Of a DNA stretch of 64,000 nt, positions 42,305-51,172 are shown piece by piece (position 1 is the stretch's first letter; each line of letters begins with the position of its first letter). The translations under genes were made by a program, and so were the position numbers. The stretch comes from JBCDCE01 sp039182515 (GTDB lineage Bacteria; Pseudomonadota; Alphaproteobacteria; Rhodobacterales; Rhodobacteraceae): positions 1-64,000 of the forward strand of contig JBCDCE010000013.1 of the NCBI GenBank assembly GCA_039182515.1, read 5' to 3'. The notes beneath the pieces are model-generated. The model ran no database searches. It had not been told where the DNA came from and saw nothing but the letters and a program-made list of their open reading frames with translations.

Positions 42305-44137
42305 CTAAGCCTTTGGATTCGCACGCACATAGGTCCCTGGCGCAGGGGCAATAGCAGGAAAAGCCCCCTCACCCGGCACACGCGCAGGCACTTTTTTGCC
42401 GCTGCGTTTCGAGAGCCAAGCCATCCAAGTGGGCCACCACGAGGTCGCCGGAGAGAACTCTGCAGCAGCTTTCCAGCTATCGGCATCCGCGCTCAGATCT
42501 GGATTAGAATAAAACCCGTATTTCTTTTTGCTCGGCGGATTAACGATCCCGGCGATATGCCCTGATTCCGAAAGCACGAAGGTTTTGTCCTTTGAGCCCA
42601 TCTTTTGGATCCCGGCATAGCTGGCTTTCCAAGCCGCAATATGATCGGTCTCACAGGCAATCGCGCAGACGGGCACATCCACATCCGCCAAACTGAGCGA
42701 CTTGTTCATCAGAGAGAACCTGCCTTGGGCGAACTCATCGTTCTGGCACAACCCACGCAGATATTGCATGGCCATTTTGCCCGGTAAATTGGTGCCGTCT
42801 CCGTTCCAATACAAAAGATCAAAGGCTGGCGGCGACTCACCCAACATGTAGCTTTTGATTGCTGGGGTATAAATCAGATCGTTTGAGCGCAGATAGCTGA
42901 AGGTGCGGGTCATATAGTAACTGTCGAGCATCCCATCGACCGCCACCTGCCGCTCGATCCCATCAACGAAGTCATCATCCAAAAAGACCCCAACCTCGCC
43001 TCGGTCGCTGAAATCTGTCAGCGTGGTAAAGAAGGTCGCGGAGTTTACACTGTCGTCACCGATTTGCTTGAGATGCGACAACGTCAAGCTGAGCGTTGTG
43101 CCCGCAATACAGTAGCCAACGGCATTAACTTTAGGCACATCCGCAATCGCCTTTACGGTCTCAATCGCTTTTAAATATCCGTCGTTAATGTACTCTTCGA
43201 GACCAACCTCACTGTAATCCGCACCTGGATTGACCCAACTCACCACAAAAAGCGTAACCCCTTGATCTACAATCCATTTGATCAAGCTATTCTTCTCTTT
43301 GAGATCCAAAATATAGAACTTGTTGATCCAAGGCGGGAAGATCACAAGCGGTGTCTCATGCACTTTAGGTGTCGTGGGCGTGTATTGAATGAGCTCCATC
43401 ATATGGTTGCGAAAGACCACCTCGCCTTCGGTCATTCCGAGGTTTTCGCCCACATGAAACGCGTCTTTGTCCGCCAGGGTTACGACAAGATCCCCGCCAT
43501 TGGCCTCGATGTCCCGCACCAAGTTCTCAAGCCCAAGCACGAGGCTTTCCCCATCGGTTTCCACCGCCCGCTCTAAAGCATCGGGATTGGTGGATAGGAA
43601 ATTTGTCGGAGACAGCATGTTCACAATCTGGCTTGTGAAATACGTCAGCCGCTTACGGTCTTCGCCTTCCAGATCGGGCAAAGCCTCCACAACATCGCGA
43701 AGTGCTGCGGCATTGCGCAAGTATTGTTGTTTTACAAAGTTAAAGTACGGATGCGTTTGCCAAAGAGGATTGCGAAAGCGCGGGTCATCGTCTGTGTCGT
43801 CCTCTGGCGCTTTGAATTGACCGCTGGCCAATGCTGCTTGCGCCTCGGCATAGTGCTTTACGGTTTTGCCCCAGAGCGAAATCTGCTGTTCCCAGAGCTT
43901 TCCTGGATTGCTCAAAAACTCTGACCAATAGGCTTGACCAGCTTTTAGCATCAAGTCTGGTCCAGGGCCCTCAAGTGCAGCATTTAAGGGGCGTTTATGC
44001 TGCATTGCCCGCATGAGGCGTTGTGAAAGCTCTTCAACCTTCGCGAGATTTTCATTCAATTTCGCAAGATTTGTTTCTGCGTTTTCAGAGGACTGTTCAC
44101 CAGTTGGAGGCTTTTTTGTGTAATCTTTAGTTGTCAT
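42305..44137 (-). CDS. phaC: Class I poly(3-hydroxyalkanoate) synthase
   Basis: The 610-residue granule-bound polymerase links 3-hydroxyacyl-CoA units, mainly 3-hydroxybutyryl-CoA, into PHA. The N-terminal regulatory region leads into the alpha/beta-hydrolase domain with the lipase-like box GYCIAGT (the Cys is the nucleophile), the conserved catalytic Asp region VCAIACETDHIAAWK, and SESGHIAG carrying the catalytic His. The ATG at 44137 is preferred over the TTG nine bases upstream. It is divergent from phaZ, with a probable PhaR site between them. A 131-base gap with operators separates it from phaP. Confidence 0.97.
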   Translation of the reverse strand: MTTKDYTKKPPTGEQSSENAETNLAKLNENLAKVEELSQRLMRAMQHKRPLNAALEGPGPDLMLKAGQAYWSEFLSNPGKLWEQQISLWGKTVKHYAEAQAALASGQFKAPEDDTDDDPRFRNPLWQTHPYFNFVKQQYLRNAAALRDVVEALPDLEGEDRKRLTYFTSQIVNMLSPTNFLSTNPDALERAVETDGESLVLGLENLVRDIEANGGDLVVTLADKDAFHVGENLGMTEGEVVFRNHMMELIQYTPTTPKVHETPLVIFPPWINKFYILDLKEKNSLIKWIVDQGVTLFVVSWVNPGADYSEVGLEEYINDGYLKAIETVKAIADVPKVNAVGYCIAGTTLSLTLSHLKQIGDDSVNSATFFTTLTDFSDRGEVGVFLDDDFVDGIERQVAVDGMLDSYYMTRTFSYLRSNDLIYTPAIKSYMLGESPPAFDLLYWNGDGTNLPGKMAMQYLRGLCQNDEFAQGRFSLMNKSLSLADVDVPVCAIACETDHIAAWKASYAGIQKMGSKDKTFVLSESGHIAGIVNPPSKKKYGFYSNPDLSADADSWKAAAEFSPATSWWPTWMAWLSKRSGKKVPARVPGEGAFPAIAPAPGTYVRANPKA

Positions 44138-44157
44138 AGCGGCCAAGGGTCCGTACT

Positions 44158-44169
44158 TTGCACGTGCAG
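44158..44169. promoter_or_regulatory. Possible PhaR site between phaC and phaZ
   Basis: On the minus strand the sequence reads CTGC-ACGT-GCAA, one base from CTGC-N4-GCAG. It lies 21 bases upstream of the phaC ATG and about 90 upstream of phaZ. Confidence 0.4.
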
Positions 44170-44257
44170 AATGGTGTCCGTAGGTGGGACGACTGAGGCG
44201 CCACTCATATCAAAATACGCGACCGCTCATCCGCAGTCCGGGTGAAGGAGGGGCTCA

Positions 44258-45541
44258 ATGAAGTATATGCTGTCCTATGACATGATGGAAACCATGCGCA
44301 ATACCAACCAATGGTTGGGTGCAACCGCGCGTGCAATGTCTGCTTATCCTGCATTTGCGGCGGTCCCCAACCCGATGCTGGCTTGGATGGGCGCTTGGGG
44401 CGAAGTGACCGAGCGTAGTTTTTCCCGCATGATTGTGAAGCCAGATTGGAACATTCCGTCTTTCACATGTGAAGATGGGAAAGATCATGTCGTGGAGGTC
44501 GAAACAGTCATTGAGCGCCCCTTTGGCGATTTGATCCATTTTAACGTGTCTGGCCGCAGCCCGAGAGCGCGCAAAATCCTGCTGGTTGCCCCCATGTCGG
44601 GCCACTATGCGACACTTTTACGCTCCACCGTATTGTCTCTTTTGCCCGATGCCGAGGTCTACATGACCGATTGGCACAACGCGCGCGACATTCCGGTGTC
44701 CAAAGGCAAGTTCGATGTTGAGGATTATACCCTCTATCTTGTGGACTTTATGAAAGAGCTGGGCGCAGATGTGCACGTGATCGCCGTGTGCCAACCTGTT
44801 CCTCTCGCACTCGCAGCAACGGCCTATCTGGCCGCCGAAGATCCCAAAGCGCAGCCTTCTACGCTTACGTTGATTGGCGGCCCCGTTGATCCCGATGCCG
44901 CGCCCACGGATGTCACGGATTTTGGCCATTCCGTAACGATGGGCCAGCTCCATGAGCTCACAATCCAGCGCGTGGGCTTCAAATACGCCGGCGTTGGGCG
45001 CAAAGTGTACCCTGGCCTTTTACAGCTGAGCTCCTTTATCTCCATGAACCCCGACAAGCACATGTCGAGTTTCGTGAACCAAGTGGCTGCTGTCTCCAAA
45101 GGCGAAGCGCAAGAGCACGACCGCCACAATCGCTTTTACGATGAATACCTTGCTGTGATGGATATGACGGCAGAGTTCTACCTCACAACGGTAGACCGGA
45201 TCTTCAAACGCCGCGAGATTGCGCAGAATATCTTCGAAGTGAACGGCACGCGCGTTGATATCTCCGCCATCTCAGATGTGGCGGTGAAAATCGTCGAAGG
45301 CGAAAAGGACGACATCTCCGCCCCCGGCCAATGCTTGGCGGCTTTGGATTTGCTGACGGGCCTTCCGGCCGAAAAAAAAGCCAGCCACCTTGAACCGGGC
45401 GCAGGTCACTACGGCATCTTCGCAGGCCGCTCTTGGCGCAACAACATCCGCCCCCTTGTGCTCGATTTCATTGATGCCAACAGCCGCAAAACACCCCCCA
45501 AAGGGTCTCGAAAGGCGGCAAATTCCAACGCTGCACGTTAG
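44258..45541 (+). CDS. phaZ: Intracellular polyhydroxyalkanoate depolymerase
   Basis: The 427-residue enzyme mobilises stored PHA inside the cell. It has no signal peptide and shows the intracellular depolymerase features: SYDMMETMRNTNQWLGATARAMSAYP near the N-terminus, ILLVAPMSGHYATLLR, the nucleophile motif VIAVCQPVPLALAA (Cys nucleophile), and EPGAGHYGIFAGRSW with the catalytic His. GAAGGAGGGG lies 9 bases before the start. It is divergent from phaC, giving the classic phaZ/phaCPR arrangement. DUF6151 follows 13 bases downstream and is probably co-transcribed. Confidence 0.95.
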   Translation: MKYMLSYDMMETMRNTNQWLGATARAMSAYPAFAAVPNPMLAWMGAWGEVTERSFSRMIVKPDWNIPSFTCEDGKDHVVEVETVIERPFGDLIHFNVSGRSPRARKILLVAPMSGHYATLLRSTVLSLLPDAEVYMTDWHNARDIPVSKGKFDVEDYTLYLVDFMKELGADVHVIAVCQPVPLALAATAYLAAEDPKAQPSTLTLIGGPVDPDAAPTDVTDFGHSVTMGQLHELTIQRVGFKYAGVGRKVYPGLLQLSSFISMNPDKHMSSFVNQVAAVSKGEAQEHDRHNRFYDEYLAVMDMTAEFYLTTVDRIFKRREIAQNIFEVNGTRVDISAISDVAVKIVEGEKDDISAPGQCLAALDLLTGLPAEKKASHLEPGAGHYGIFAGRSWRNNIRPLVLDFIDANSRKTPPKGSRKAANSNAAR

Positions 45542-45554
45542 CCCAGAGTAGCCC

Positions 45555-46139
45555 ATGGCCAAAGCTCTCAAGAACATAGCCCTAAGTTGCACGTGCGGAT
45601 CCCTCCAAGGGGTGCTGAAGGACGTAAGCCCGCGAACCGGCACACATCTGATTTGCCATTGCGATGATTGTCGGGCCGCTAACAATCACATCGGCAAAAG
45701 TGATCCAGGCGACGAGGGTATCGACCTCTTTCAGACCACGCCAGACAAAATCGAAATAGTGAAAGGCGGTGGAAACCTAGGTATCATGCGCCTCGGCCCG
45801 CGAGGCTTGATGCGCTGGTACGCCACCTGCTGCAACACACCGATGTTCAACACATTGGCTTCCGCCAAACTGCCCTTTGTGGGCGTGCAAGCCGCGAGCC
45901 TAGAAGCGCCTGACGAGTTGCCACGCGTCACGTCCCGGATGCATAAAAAAGGCAAAGACGGAAAGCCAAAGCACCAAGGCGCAGGCCGTGCAGGCTTCAA
46001 GATCGTGCAACGCATGGCTGCAGCGCGCATATCTGGCCGCTGGAAAGATACCCCGTTTTTTGACGCCACAACGCTCGATCCAGTGGTAGAGCCCCAGGTT
46101 CTGACCCGCAAAGAACGCGCAGACGCCCATAATTGGTAA
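45555..46139 (+). CDS. DUF6151 family, GFA-like zinc-binding protein
   Basis: The 194-residue protein resembles the glutathione-dependent formaldehyde-activating (GFA/CENP-V) fold. Cysteines occur as SCTCGSL (C12, C14), ICHCDDC (C34, C36, C39) and YATCCNTPMFN, a pattern that binds zinc. The long C-terminal part (RMHKKGKDGKPKHQGAGRAGF) distinguishes it from true GFA. Function is unknown. It follows phaZ by 13 bases. Confidence 0.85.
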   Translation: MAKALKNIALSCTCGSLQGVLKDVSPRTGTHLICHCDDCRAANNHIGKSDPGDEGIDLFQTTPDKIEIVKGGGNLGIMRLGPRGLMRWYATCCNTPMFNTLASAKLPFVGVQAASLEAPDELPRVTSRMHKKGKDGKPKHQGAGRAGFKIVQRMAAARISGRWKDTPFFDATTLDPVVEPQVLTRKERADAHNW

Positions 46140-46155
46140 GTTCGCAAACAGCGAT

Positions 46156-46857
46156 TTAAGCTGGGCGCGCCATCCAGTATTTTAAGGCTTGGTTCGTAGC
46201 TTCCGGTGTCTCAAGCGTGGGCAAATGCCCTGCCCCATCCAGCACCACCAACTCCGCATCGGGAATAAGATCGGCCATAAGCTCGTGCCGATGAACCGGA
46301 CACAGTGCATCTTCTTTGCCGCATAGAACCAGCGTGGGGAGGGCCACAGCTTTCAAGGTCTCTTGCTGGTCAGGCCGCTTTTGCAGCGCCCGGCTTTGGC
46401 GTTCAAAAACATCCGCCCCGAGATCCAATGCCATTACCATCACCAGATCGAGCACCTGCGCGCGGTTGGGCCCTTCGGCGAGGTAATTAGGTTTCATCTC
46501 CTCGCGCATCACAGCTTCGAGCTGACCCGCCAAAGCGGCGGCAATTTGAGGTTCACGGCCCTCAGCGACCTTTGGGTGTTCTGCCTTTGGATTGGTATCC
46601 AGCAGGGCCAAACGGCGCACCCGCTCCGGTGCAATCCGCACGACTTCCATCGCAACGATGCCGCCCATGCTGAGCCCCAAAAGCGAGAAGTGAGCAGGCG
46701 CATCGTCCAAAACAGTGCGCGCCATCTCCTCTATACTCTGGGCCTGCGTCAGACATCCAACACTCACAGTATGTTGCCCAGAAAGTGCTTCGATCTGCGG
46801 CCCAAAAAGCCGTGCGTCGCACATGAGCCCGGGCAGAAAGACAATCGGATCCGACAT
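46156..46857 (-). CDS. Alpha/beta-fold hydrolase
   Basis: The 233-residue cytosolic protein has the nucleophile elbow LGLSMGGIVAMEV (Ser about 63), LPTLVLCGKEDALCPVHRH with the acid residue, and DGAGHLPTLETPE with the catalytic His. Substrate is unknown. Its ATG begins immediately after the stop of the MetE-like gene, with no gap, so the two are co-transcribed and it is the distal gene. Confidence 0.9.
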   Translation of the reverse strand: MSDPIVFLPGLMCDARLFGPQIEALSGQHTVSVGCLTQAQSIEEMARTVLDDAPAHFSLLGLSMGGIVAMEVVRIAPERVRRLALLDTNPKAEHPKVAEGREPQIAAALAGQLEAVMREEMKPNYLAEGPNRAQVLDLVMVMALDLGADVFERQSRALQKRPDQQETLKAVALPTLVLCGKEDALCPVHRHELMADLIPDAELVVLDGAGHLPTLETPEATNQALKYWMARPA

Positions 46858-47976
46858 CTACCCGACCAGTTCAGCGCCTTCGCTCAGGGCCGTCAATTTT
46901 GCAAAGGCAATTTCTGGATCGACCGCACCAAAGCCCGCAAATGTTCCAAAACCACAATCCGAACCCGCAATAACGCGTTCTTTGCCAACAATATGTTGGA
47001 ATTTTTCGATCCGCTCAGCGACCAGTTTGGGGTGCTCCACAAAGTTGGTTGTGCTGTCGATCACGCCTGGGACCAGGATTTTGTCGTCCGGAATCTCAGC
47101 AGCCCGGTCGCGGAACACGGTCCATTCGTGAGCGTGCCGGGGGTTGGACGTTTCAAACAGAAGCTGGCTTGCGCCTACACCCATCAGGGTCGAAAAGACC
47201 GTGTCCATATCAATGTCGCAGACATGCGGCCCTTCGTAGTTGCCCCAGCAAATATGCACCCGCACCCGCGATGGATCCACACCATCAAGCGCATGGTTGA
47301 GCGCCTCAACATGCCCCTGAGCAATCTTAAGAAACTCCGCGTCGCTCAGATCGTGAAACAGCATATGCCGCGAGAGCGCGAGGTCCGGGCAATCAAGCTG
47401 CAAATACAAACCCGCATCAACAATCGTGCGATATTCTTCGCGCATCGCATCCGCAAGTGCCGCCAAATAAGCCTCGCGGGTTGGGTAAAAATCATTCTGT
47501 AAAAAGAGCGAGATCACCCCTGGGGATGCCGCATTCATGAAGCCTTCTTTGGCGCCGTGCTCCGCCATGCCTGCTTTGAGGTTCGCGATGTCTTTCAAGA
47601 GCTCGTCTTGGCCTTTGGACTTCACCTCGCCCATACACATAGGGCGCGCATAGGTGGGCGTGCCGCCGTCATCAGCCAAGCGTTTCAGAAAGCTCGGAAA
47701 GCGTTTGAGATCTGCAGGCGCGTTGCGCGGGCTGTCGCCATCAAAACCGGTGTAGCGGTCTTTCACGTAAGTCGCGTAGCTGATCTTCGAGGTTTCGCCG
47801 TCGCTGACGATATCGATCCCGGCCTCTACTTGCCGACGCACGGTTTCAGAGGCCGCTTGTGTCATGGAGGCATCGAAGGCCGCCTCATCATAATCTGCGC
47901 CATTCTCGCGCGCAAAAATGAAATCTACCACCTCTTGTGTGCGGGGCAAGCTGCCAACATGGGTCGTTTTGACCAT
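46858..47976 (-). CDS. Cobalamin-independent methionine synthase-like (MetE C-terminal domain) protein
   Basis: The 372-residue protein corresponds to the catalytic C-terminal TIM barrel of MetE without the N-terminal half. The zinc-ligand pattern of the family can be traced in VRVHICWGNYEGPH and VIAGSDCGFGTFAG, and it begins MVKTTHVGSLPRTQEVVDF. Such short proteins may transfer methyl groups from simple donors, or act on other methylated substrates; homocysteine methylation is not assured. AGGACAT lies just upstream of the ATG. It forms a unit with the following hydrolase. Confidence 0.88.
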   Translation of the reverse strand: MVKTTHVGSLPRTQEVVDFIFARENGADYDEAAFDASMTQAASETVRRQVEAGIDIVSDGETSKISYATYVKDRYTGFDGDSPRNAPADLKRFPSFLKRLADDGGTPTYARPMCMGEVKSKGQDELLKDIANLKAGMAEHGAKEGFMNAASPGVISLFLQNDFYPTREAYLAALADAMREEYRTIVDAGLYLQLDCPDLALSRHMLFHDLSDAEFLKIAQGHVEALNHALDGVDPSRVRVHICWGNYEGPHVCDIDMDTVFSTLMGVGASQLLFETSNPRHAHEWTVFRDRAAEIPDDKILVPGVIDSTTNFVEHPKLVAERIEKFQHIVGKERVIAGSDCGFGTFAGFGAVDPEIAFAKLTALSEGAELVG

Positions 47977-48080
47977 CTAATATGTCCTCCCAAAACCTAG
48001 CAAGACTCTGCGGGGTCAGGCCAAAAACCTCAAGGTCTTTTGCATGTATCCAAGCCGCGTGCGCTGCGGACCTTCAAACA

Positions 48081-48119
48081 AAAAAGGAGCACGCCCTGGG
48101 GAGCCCACTCCTTTTTTCA
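48081..48119. terminator. Bidirectional intrinsic terminator
   Basis: AAAAAAGGAG and CTCCTTTTTT form a 10-bp stem around an 18-base GC-rich loop. On the minus strand it lies about 110 bases beyond the bicupin stop and should end the LacI-linked operon before the MetE-like gene. Confidence 0.8.
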
Positions 48120-48228
48120 GGTCTGCCAACCCGATCACTTCCCCACTCAAAGGATCGCGATACCACACTGTTTCGGATCTTGTGGCGCGCGTCAAGCGAT
48201 CTCCTAGATATAGCTGCATTCACCAGAT

Positions 48229-49194
48229 TTAGGCATTTGGTATCCAGGTCAATCCAGCTTCATCGGCAGTTGCCCGCACCCTATAGAGGCTCGCTTCGCC
48301 GGTCATGGCAGGGCGCAACGCATAAGAGCTGCCTTTGGGCATAAGGAGCGTATCACCAGGGGCAAGAACGCTCGACTCACCATTCTGCTCCACGCGCCAG
48401 TGCCCGCGCATGCCCATGAGCACCTCGTGATCTGTTGCTATTTGGGCCTCATCAGCGAGGCTGTTGCGGGACAGAAGCTCGACCTCAAATCCCGGTTTAT
48501 CGCGCAAAATCGCCGTTTCCCCAATAACCTGGGCAGGCGTGCCGTCGGCCATGGCCATCAAGTCCCAATAGCGCGCCACATAACCTGGCACCACATCGCG
48601 GGGCGAAAGCTCGGGAAAAGCGGTGAGCTCCTCATCGGTCAAAAGCGGCATCGGCTCGACACCTTCAGGCAAAGCTTCGCCCTTCTTGCTGTCGTACAAC
48701 TTGCCATTTTCTCCGAGCATGAGCCCGTGATCCGTGGCGTCTTCAATCACCTGCGGGGCCCAAATGACACCGCCACCAGCGTCGTCACCGCCCAGGATCG
48801 CCATGATCATCCCGTAATCCGTGCCGATGTTCTCAAAACCACGGAAAATACCTGTGGGAATGTTGATGATGTCGCCTTCCTCCAAAACGACCTCACCCGC
48901 AGTTCCCCAGCGCCCCCAGAAAAATCGCCAACGGCCTTTCAAAACAAAAAAGACCTCCGCCGTTCGGTGAGAATGCAGCGAGTTACGACACTTCGGAGGC
49001 TGGCCCGCAGCCCCAATGTTAAAGCCCACGGCCTGTGCCAAATGCACGTGCTGATCCGGGCTTTCAGAGACACCGCCCCCCAAAATGGTGAAGTTTTCCT
49101 TCTGATCAGATCCCGGAGTATGCGCATCAATAAAGGCCGTACGGCAGGGTTGAAGATCACCATAACGGACCAATCGGTCTTGAAGGGCGTCCAT
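48229..49194 (-). CDS. Bicupin domain protein
   Basis: The 321-residue protein has two cupin domains. The first (about 70-150) has NSLHSHRTAEVFFVLKGRWRF and GDIINIPTGIFRGFEN, with the metal-binding His and Glu; the second (about 225-305) has DHEVLMGMRGHWRVEQNGESSVLAPGDTLLMPKGSSY and fewer metal ligands. Bicupins include dioxygenases and isomerases; nothing here fixes the reaction. It is the last gene of the SDR-lacI-SnoaL-cupin unit, 16 bases after the SnoaL gene, and is followed by a terminator. Confidence 0.85.
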   Translation of the reverse strand: MDALQDRLVRYGDLQPCRTAFIDAHTPGSDQKENFTILGGGVSESPDQHVHLAQAVGFNIGAAGQPPKCRNSLHSHRTAEVFFVLKGRWRFFWGRWGTAGEVVLEEGDIINIPTGIFRGFENIGTDYGMIMAILGGDDAGGGVIWAPQVIEDATDHGLMLGENGKLYDSKKGEALPEGVEPMPLLTDEELTAFPELSPRDVVPGYVARYWDLMAMADGTPAQVIGETAILRDKPGFEVELLSRNSLADEAQIATDHEVLMGMRGHWRVEQNGESSVLAPGDTLLMPKGSSYALRPAMTGEASLYRVRATADEAGLTWIPNA

Positions 49195-49210
49195 AATTGT
49201 CTCCTATATA

Positions 49211-50164
49211 TTAACCAGTGTGCGCGAGGATTTGCATCCACACGGCAGTTTCATCGAAAAGCGCGAACTCACGGCGCAGGCCCCAAGGGCCAAATTCCGC
49301 ATGGCTGATGCCCATCACATGAACTTCAGCGCCACTTGGAGCGCCAAAGGGCCCCCATCCATCATGTTTGCCGGTTAAGGACCACCGCACAGCCGCGCGC
49401 GGCGGCATCAGCGCGTCTTCGCGACCGATCACATGATGGATCTCAAACTTAGCTGATGGAAATGCCGACCTGAGCGGCAGCCAGAAGCGGTCTGCCCCCG
49501 TATGACCTTGCGCCGAAACGCCACCTGCATATTCCAGCTGGCACGCCCGGTCCCAAGCCTTTGGAATAACGGAGAATTCTTTATCCATCATGCGCGACAG
49601 CAGATCCGCATAGGTGCGGCCCCACTCATTGTCATTGCCACGCCCGAGATAAGGGCCCGTGATATCTTGCGCAGGCGTAAAGGTGCGTTTTCCGGCATCG
49701 ACCTGGGCCTGCGCCCAGTCTTTTGGATCCGTTCCGATCTGGCGCAAAACAGCGCCATTGTCGCGCACCAGCCATTCGTCGCTAATCTGGTTGTCCTTGG
49801 CGTAGCAATCCGCAATGGCCCGGTACGCAAGCTTGGCGCCAGAAGCTGGCCCGAACATCCCATCACCGGCATGGGTCGCCGTGCTAAAGATACGATGCGA
49901 CGACAGCATCCCCTCTTCCGGCGTTCCTGACCAGATCACATCCTCCCCCAGAAGTTGCCGATCCGGCAATTCATGCAGGGTCATCACGGTCGCATCTGTT
50001 GAGGCTTTCTCACCCGTTGAGATCCCGCTCGGCATGCGCACAATCACATCAGGCGCGTAGTAGTCTGCCATGCGCGCGCCCAGCCCGCGATCTTCCCAGA
50101 TCTCTTTGGTGATTCCTAAAATGTAGTCAGGAAAATCGGTCCAACGGTTGTCAAATCCCCGCAT
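49211..50164 (-). CDS. Tandem SnoaL-like (NTF2-fold) protein
   Basis: The 317-residue protein consists of two NTF2/SnoaL-like halves. The first contains MADYYAPDVIVRMPSGISTGEKAS and LSSHRIFSTATHAG, the second GGVSAQGHTGADRFWLPLRSAFPSAKFEIHHVIG and ALMPPRAAVRWSLTGKH. SnoaL-like proteins are often cyclases, isomerases or hydratases acting on polar organic acids. The paralogue at 52617-53603 in the other half of the cluster has the same layout. It starts three bases after the lacI stop. Confidence 0.82.
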   Translation of the reverse strand: MRGFDNRWTDFPDYILGITKEIWEDRGLGARMADYYAPDVIVRMPSGISTGEKASTDATVMTLHELPDRQLLGEDVIWSGTPEEGMLSSHRIFSTATHAGDGMFGPASGAKLAYRAIADCYAKDNQISDEWLVRDNGAVLRQIGTDPKDWAQAQVDAGKRTFTPAQDITGPYLGRGNDNEWGRTYADLLSRMMDKEFSVIPKAWDRACQLEYAGGVSAQGHTGADRFWLPLRSAFPSAKFEIHHVIGREDALMPPRAAVRWSLTGKHDGWGPFGAPSGAEVHVMGISHAEFGPWGLRREFALFDETAVWMQILAHTG

Positions 50165-50167
50165 CGC

Positions 50168-51172
50168 TCACTCCTTTGGCCAGCGCGCGGTCGACCGTTC
50201 GATCAGCGCACCGGGTATCTCTATCTCTTTGGTTTCAGGCACTTCGCCTGCAATCAGCTTGATCATCGTCTCTACTGCCGCCGCCACCATCCGGTTGGAT
50301 GGCTGCCGGTAGGTCGTAAGATCGTAAGACGCCCAAGCGGCCATAGGCACATCGTCGTATCCAACAACCGAGACCTCCTCCGGGACTTTGACCCCCACTT
50401 TCACGCGCAACTCATCGAGCACCGCAAAGGCCATGTGATCGTTGCTCACAAAGAGCGCATCGCAGCGCTCTTGCTCCACCAATTCGCGCGCGGCTTGCGC
50501 AGCTGCTTCGCGTGAATACAGCCCATCCCGCTGGCCAGAGAGATGCGCGCCATGCGCCTCCAATCCTTGATTGAATCCCTTGGCCCGTTGCTGCCCGGTG
50601 GAACTGCCAAGCCAGCCCGCGACATGGCCAAAGCGCTCGTGCCCACCGCGCACGAGGTATTCTGCGATTTTATGTGAGCCTGAAAGATTGTCGCTGGTCA
50701 CCTGCGCAAACGGAGACCCTGTTTGTCCGCGGTTGAAAAGCAGCATCGGGATGCCCGCCGCTTCCACACGGCTTGTCAGCTCATCGCTCACGCCAACGCT
50801 CGCGCAGATGATGCCGTCTACTTGATAATCGAGCAACCGGCCAATCAAATCGTCCACACCTTCACCGCGCGTTTTGGCAGTAAAGATCAATATGTGATAG
50901 CCAAGGTCATGCAGAGCATTTGAAAAGCGTTGCAGCGCATCGGGGTAAAACTGGTTGTCGAGATACGCCACAACGAGCCCAATGATCTTGGACTGACCCG
51001 TGATCAAACTGCGCGCCAGCACATTGGGACGATAGCCCAAATCTGCCGCTGCTTGGCGCACTTTGGCTTGCGTATTTTTGCTCGCAGAGGCCCCTGAAAA
51101 GACCCGGCTCACGGCAGACTGGCTCACACCAGCCGCGCGGGCCACATCTTGAGAGGTCACCTTTCGGCTCAT
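50168..51172 (-). CDS. LacI family transcriptional regulator
   Basis: The 334-residue regulator has the LacI helix-turn-helix (VTSQDVARAAGVSQSAVSRVFSG) with hinge YRPNVLARSLI, and a periplasmic-binding-like effector domain (IIGLVVAYLDNQFYP, GYDDVPMAAWASYDLTTYRQP). It is the obvious controller of the surrounding catabolic genes. Its ATG overlaps the SDR stop (ATGA), and two identical-type palindromes lie in front of the two transcription units (54993-55010 and 51939-51956). The effector is presumably the substrate or an intermediate. Confidence 0.94.
   Translation of the reverse strand: MSRKVTSQDVARAAGVSQSAVSRVFSGASASKNTQAKVRQAAADLGYRPNVLARSLITGQSKIIGLVVAYLDNQFYPDALQRFSNALHDLGYHILIFTAKTRGEGVDDLIGRLLDYQVDGIICASVGVSDELTSRVEAAGIPMLLFNRGQTGSPFAQVTSDNLSGSHKIAEYLVRGGHERFGHVAGWLGSSTGQQRAKGFNQGLEAHGAHLSGQRDGLYSREAAAQAARELVEQERCDALFVSNDHMAFAVLDELRVKVGVKVPEEVSVVGYDDVPMAAWASYDLTTYRQPSNRMVAAAVETMIKLIAGEVPETKEIEIPGALIERSTARWPKE

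Noticed and set aside
46363..47502. 379-codon plus-strand frame
   Set aside because: It is antisense to the MetE-like gene and the hydrolase, with no family motif and no start signal.
48016..48219. 67-codon minus-strand reading frame (begins MQLYLGDRLTRATRSETVW)
   Set aside because: It spans a strong bidirectional terminator hairpin, has no clear Shine-Dalgarno, and matches no family I know. The VWYRDPLSGEVIGLADL part looks somewhat protein-like, so it is not excluded.
48400..49308. 302-codon plus-strand frame
   Set aside because: It is antisense to the bicupin gene, which has clear cupin motifs on the other strand.
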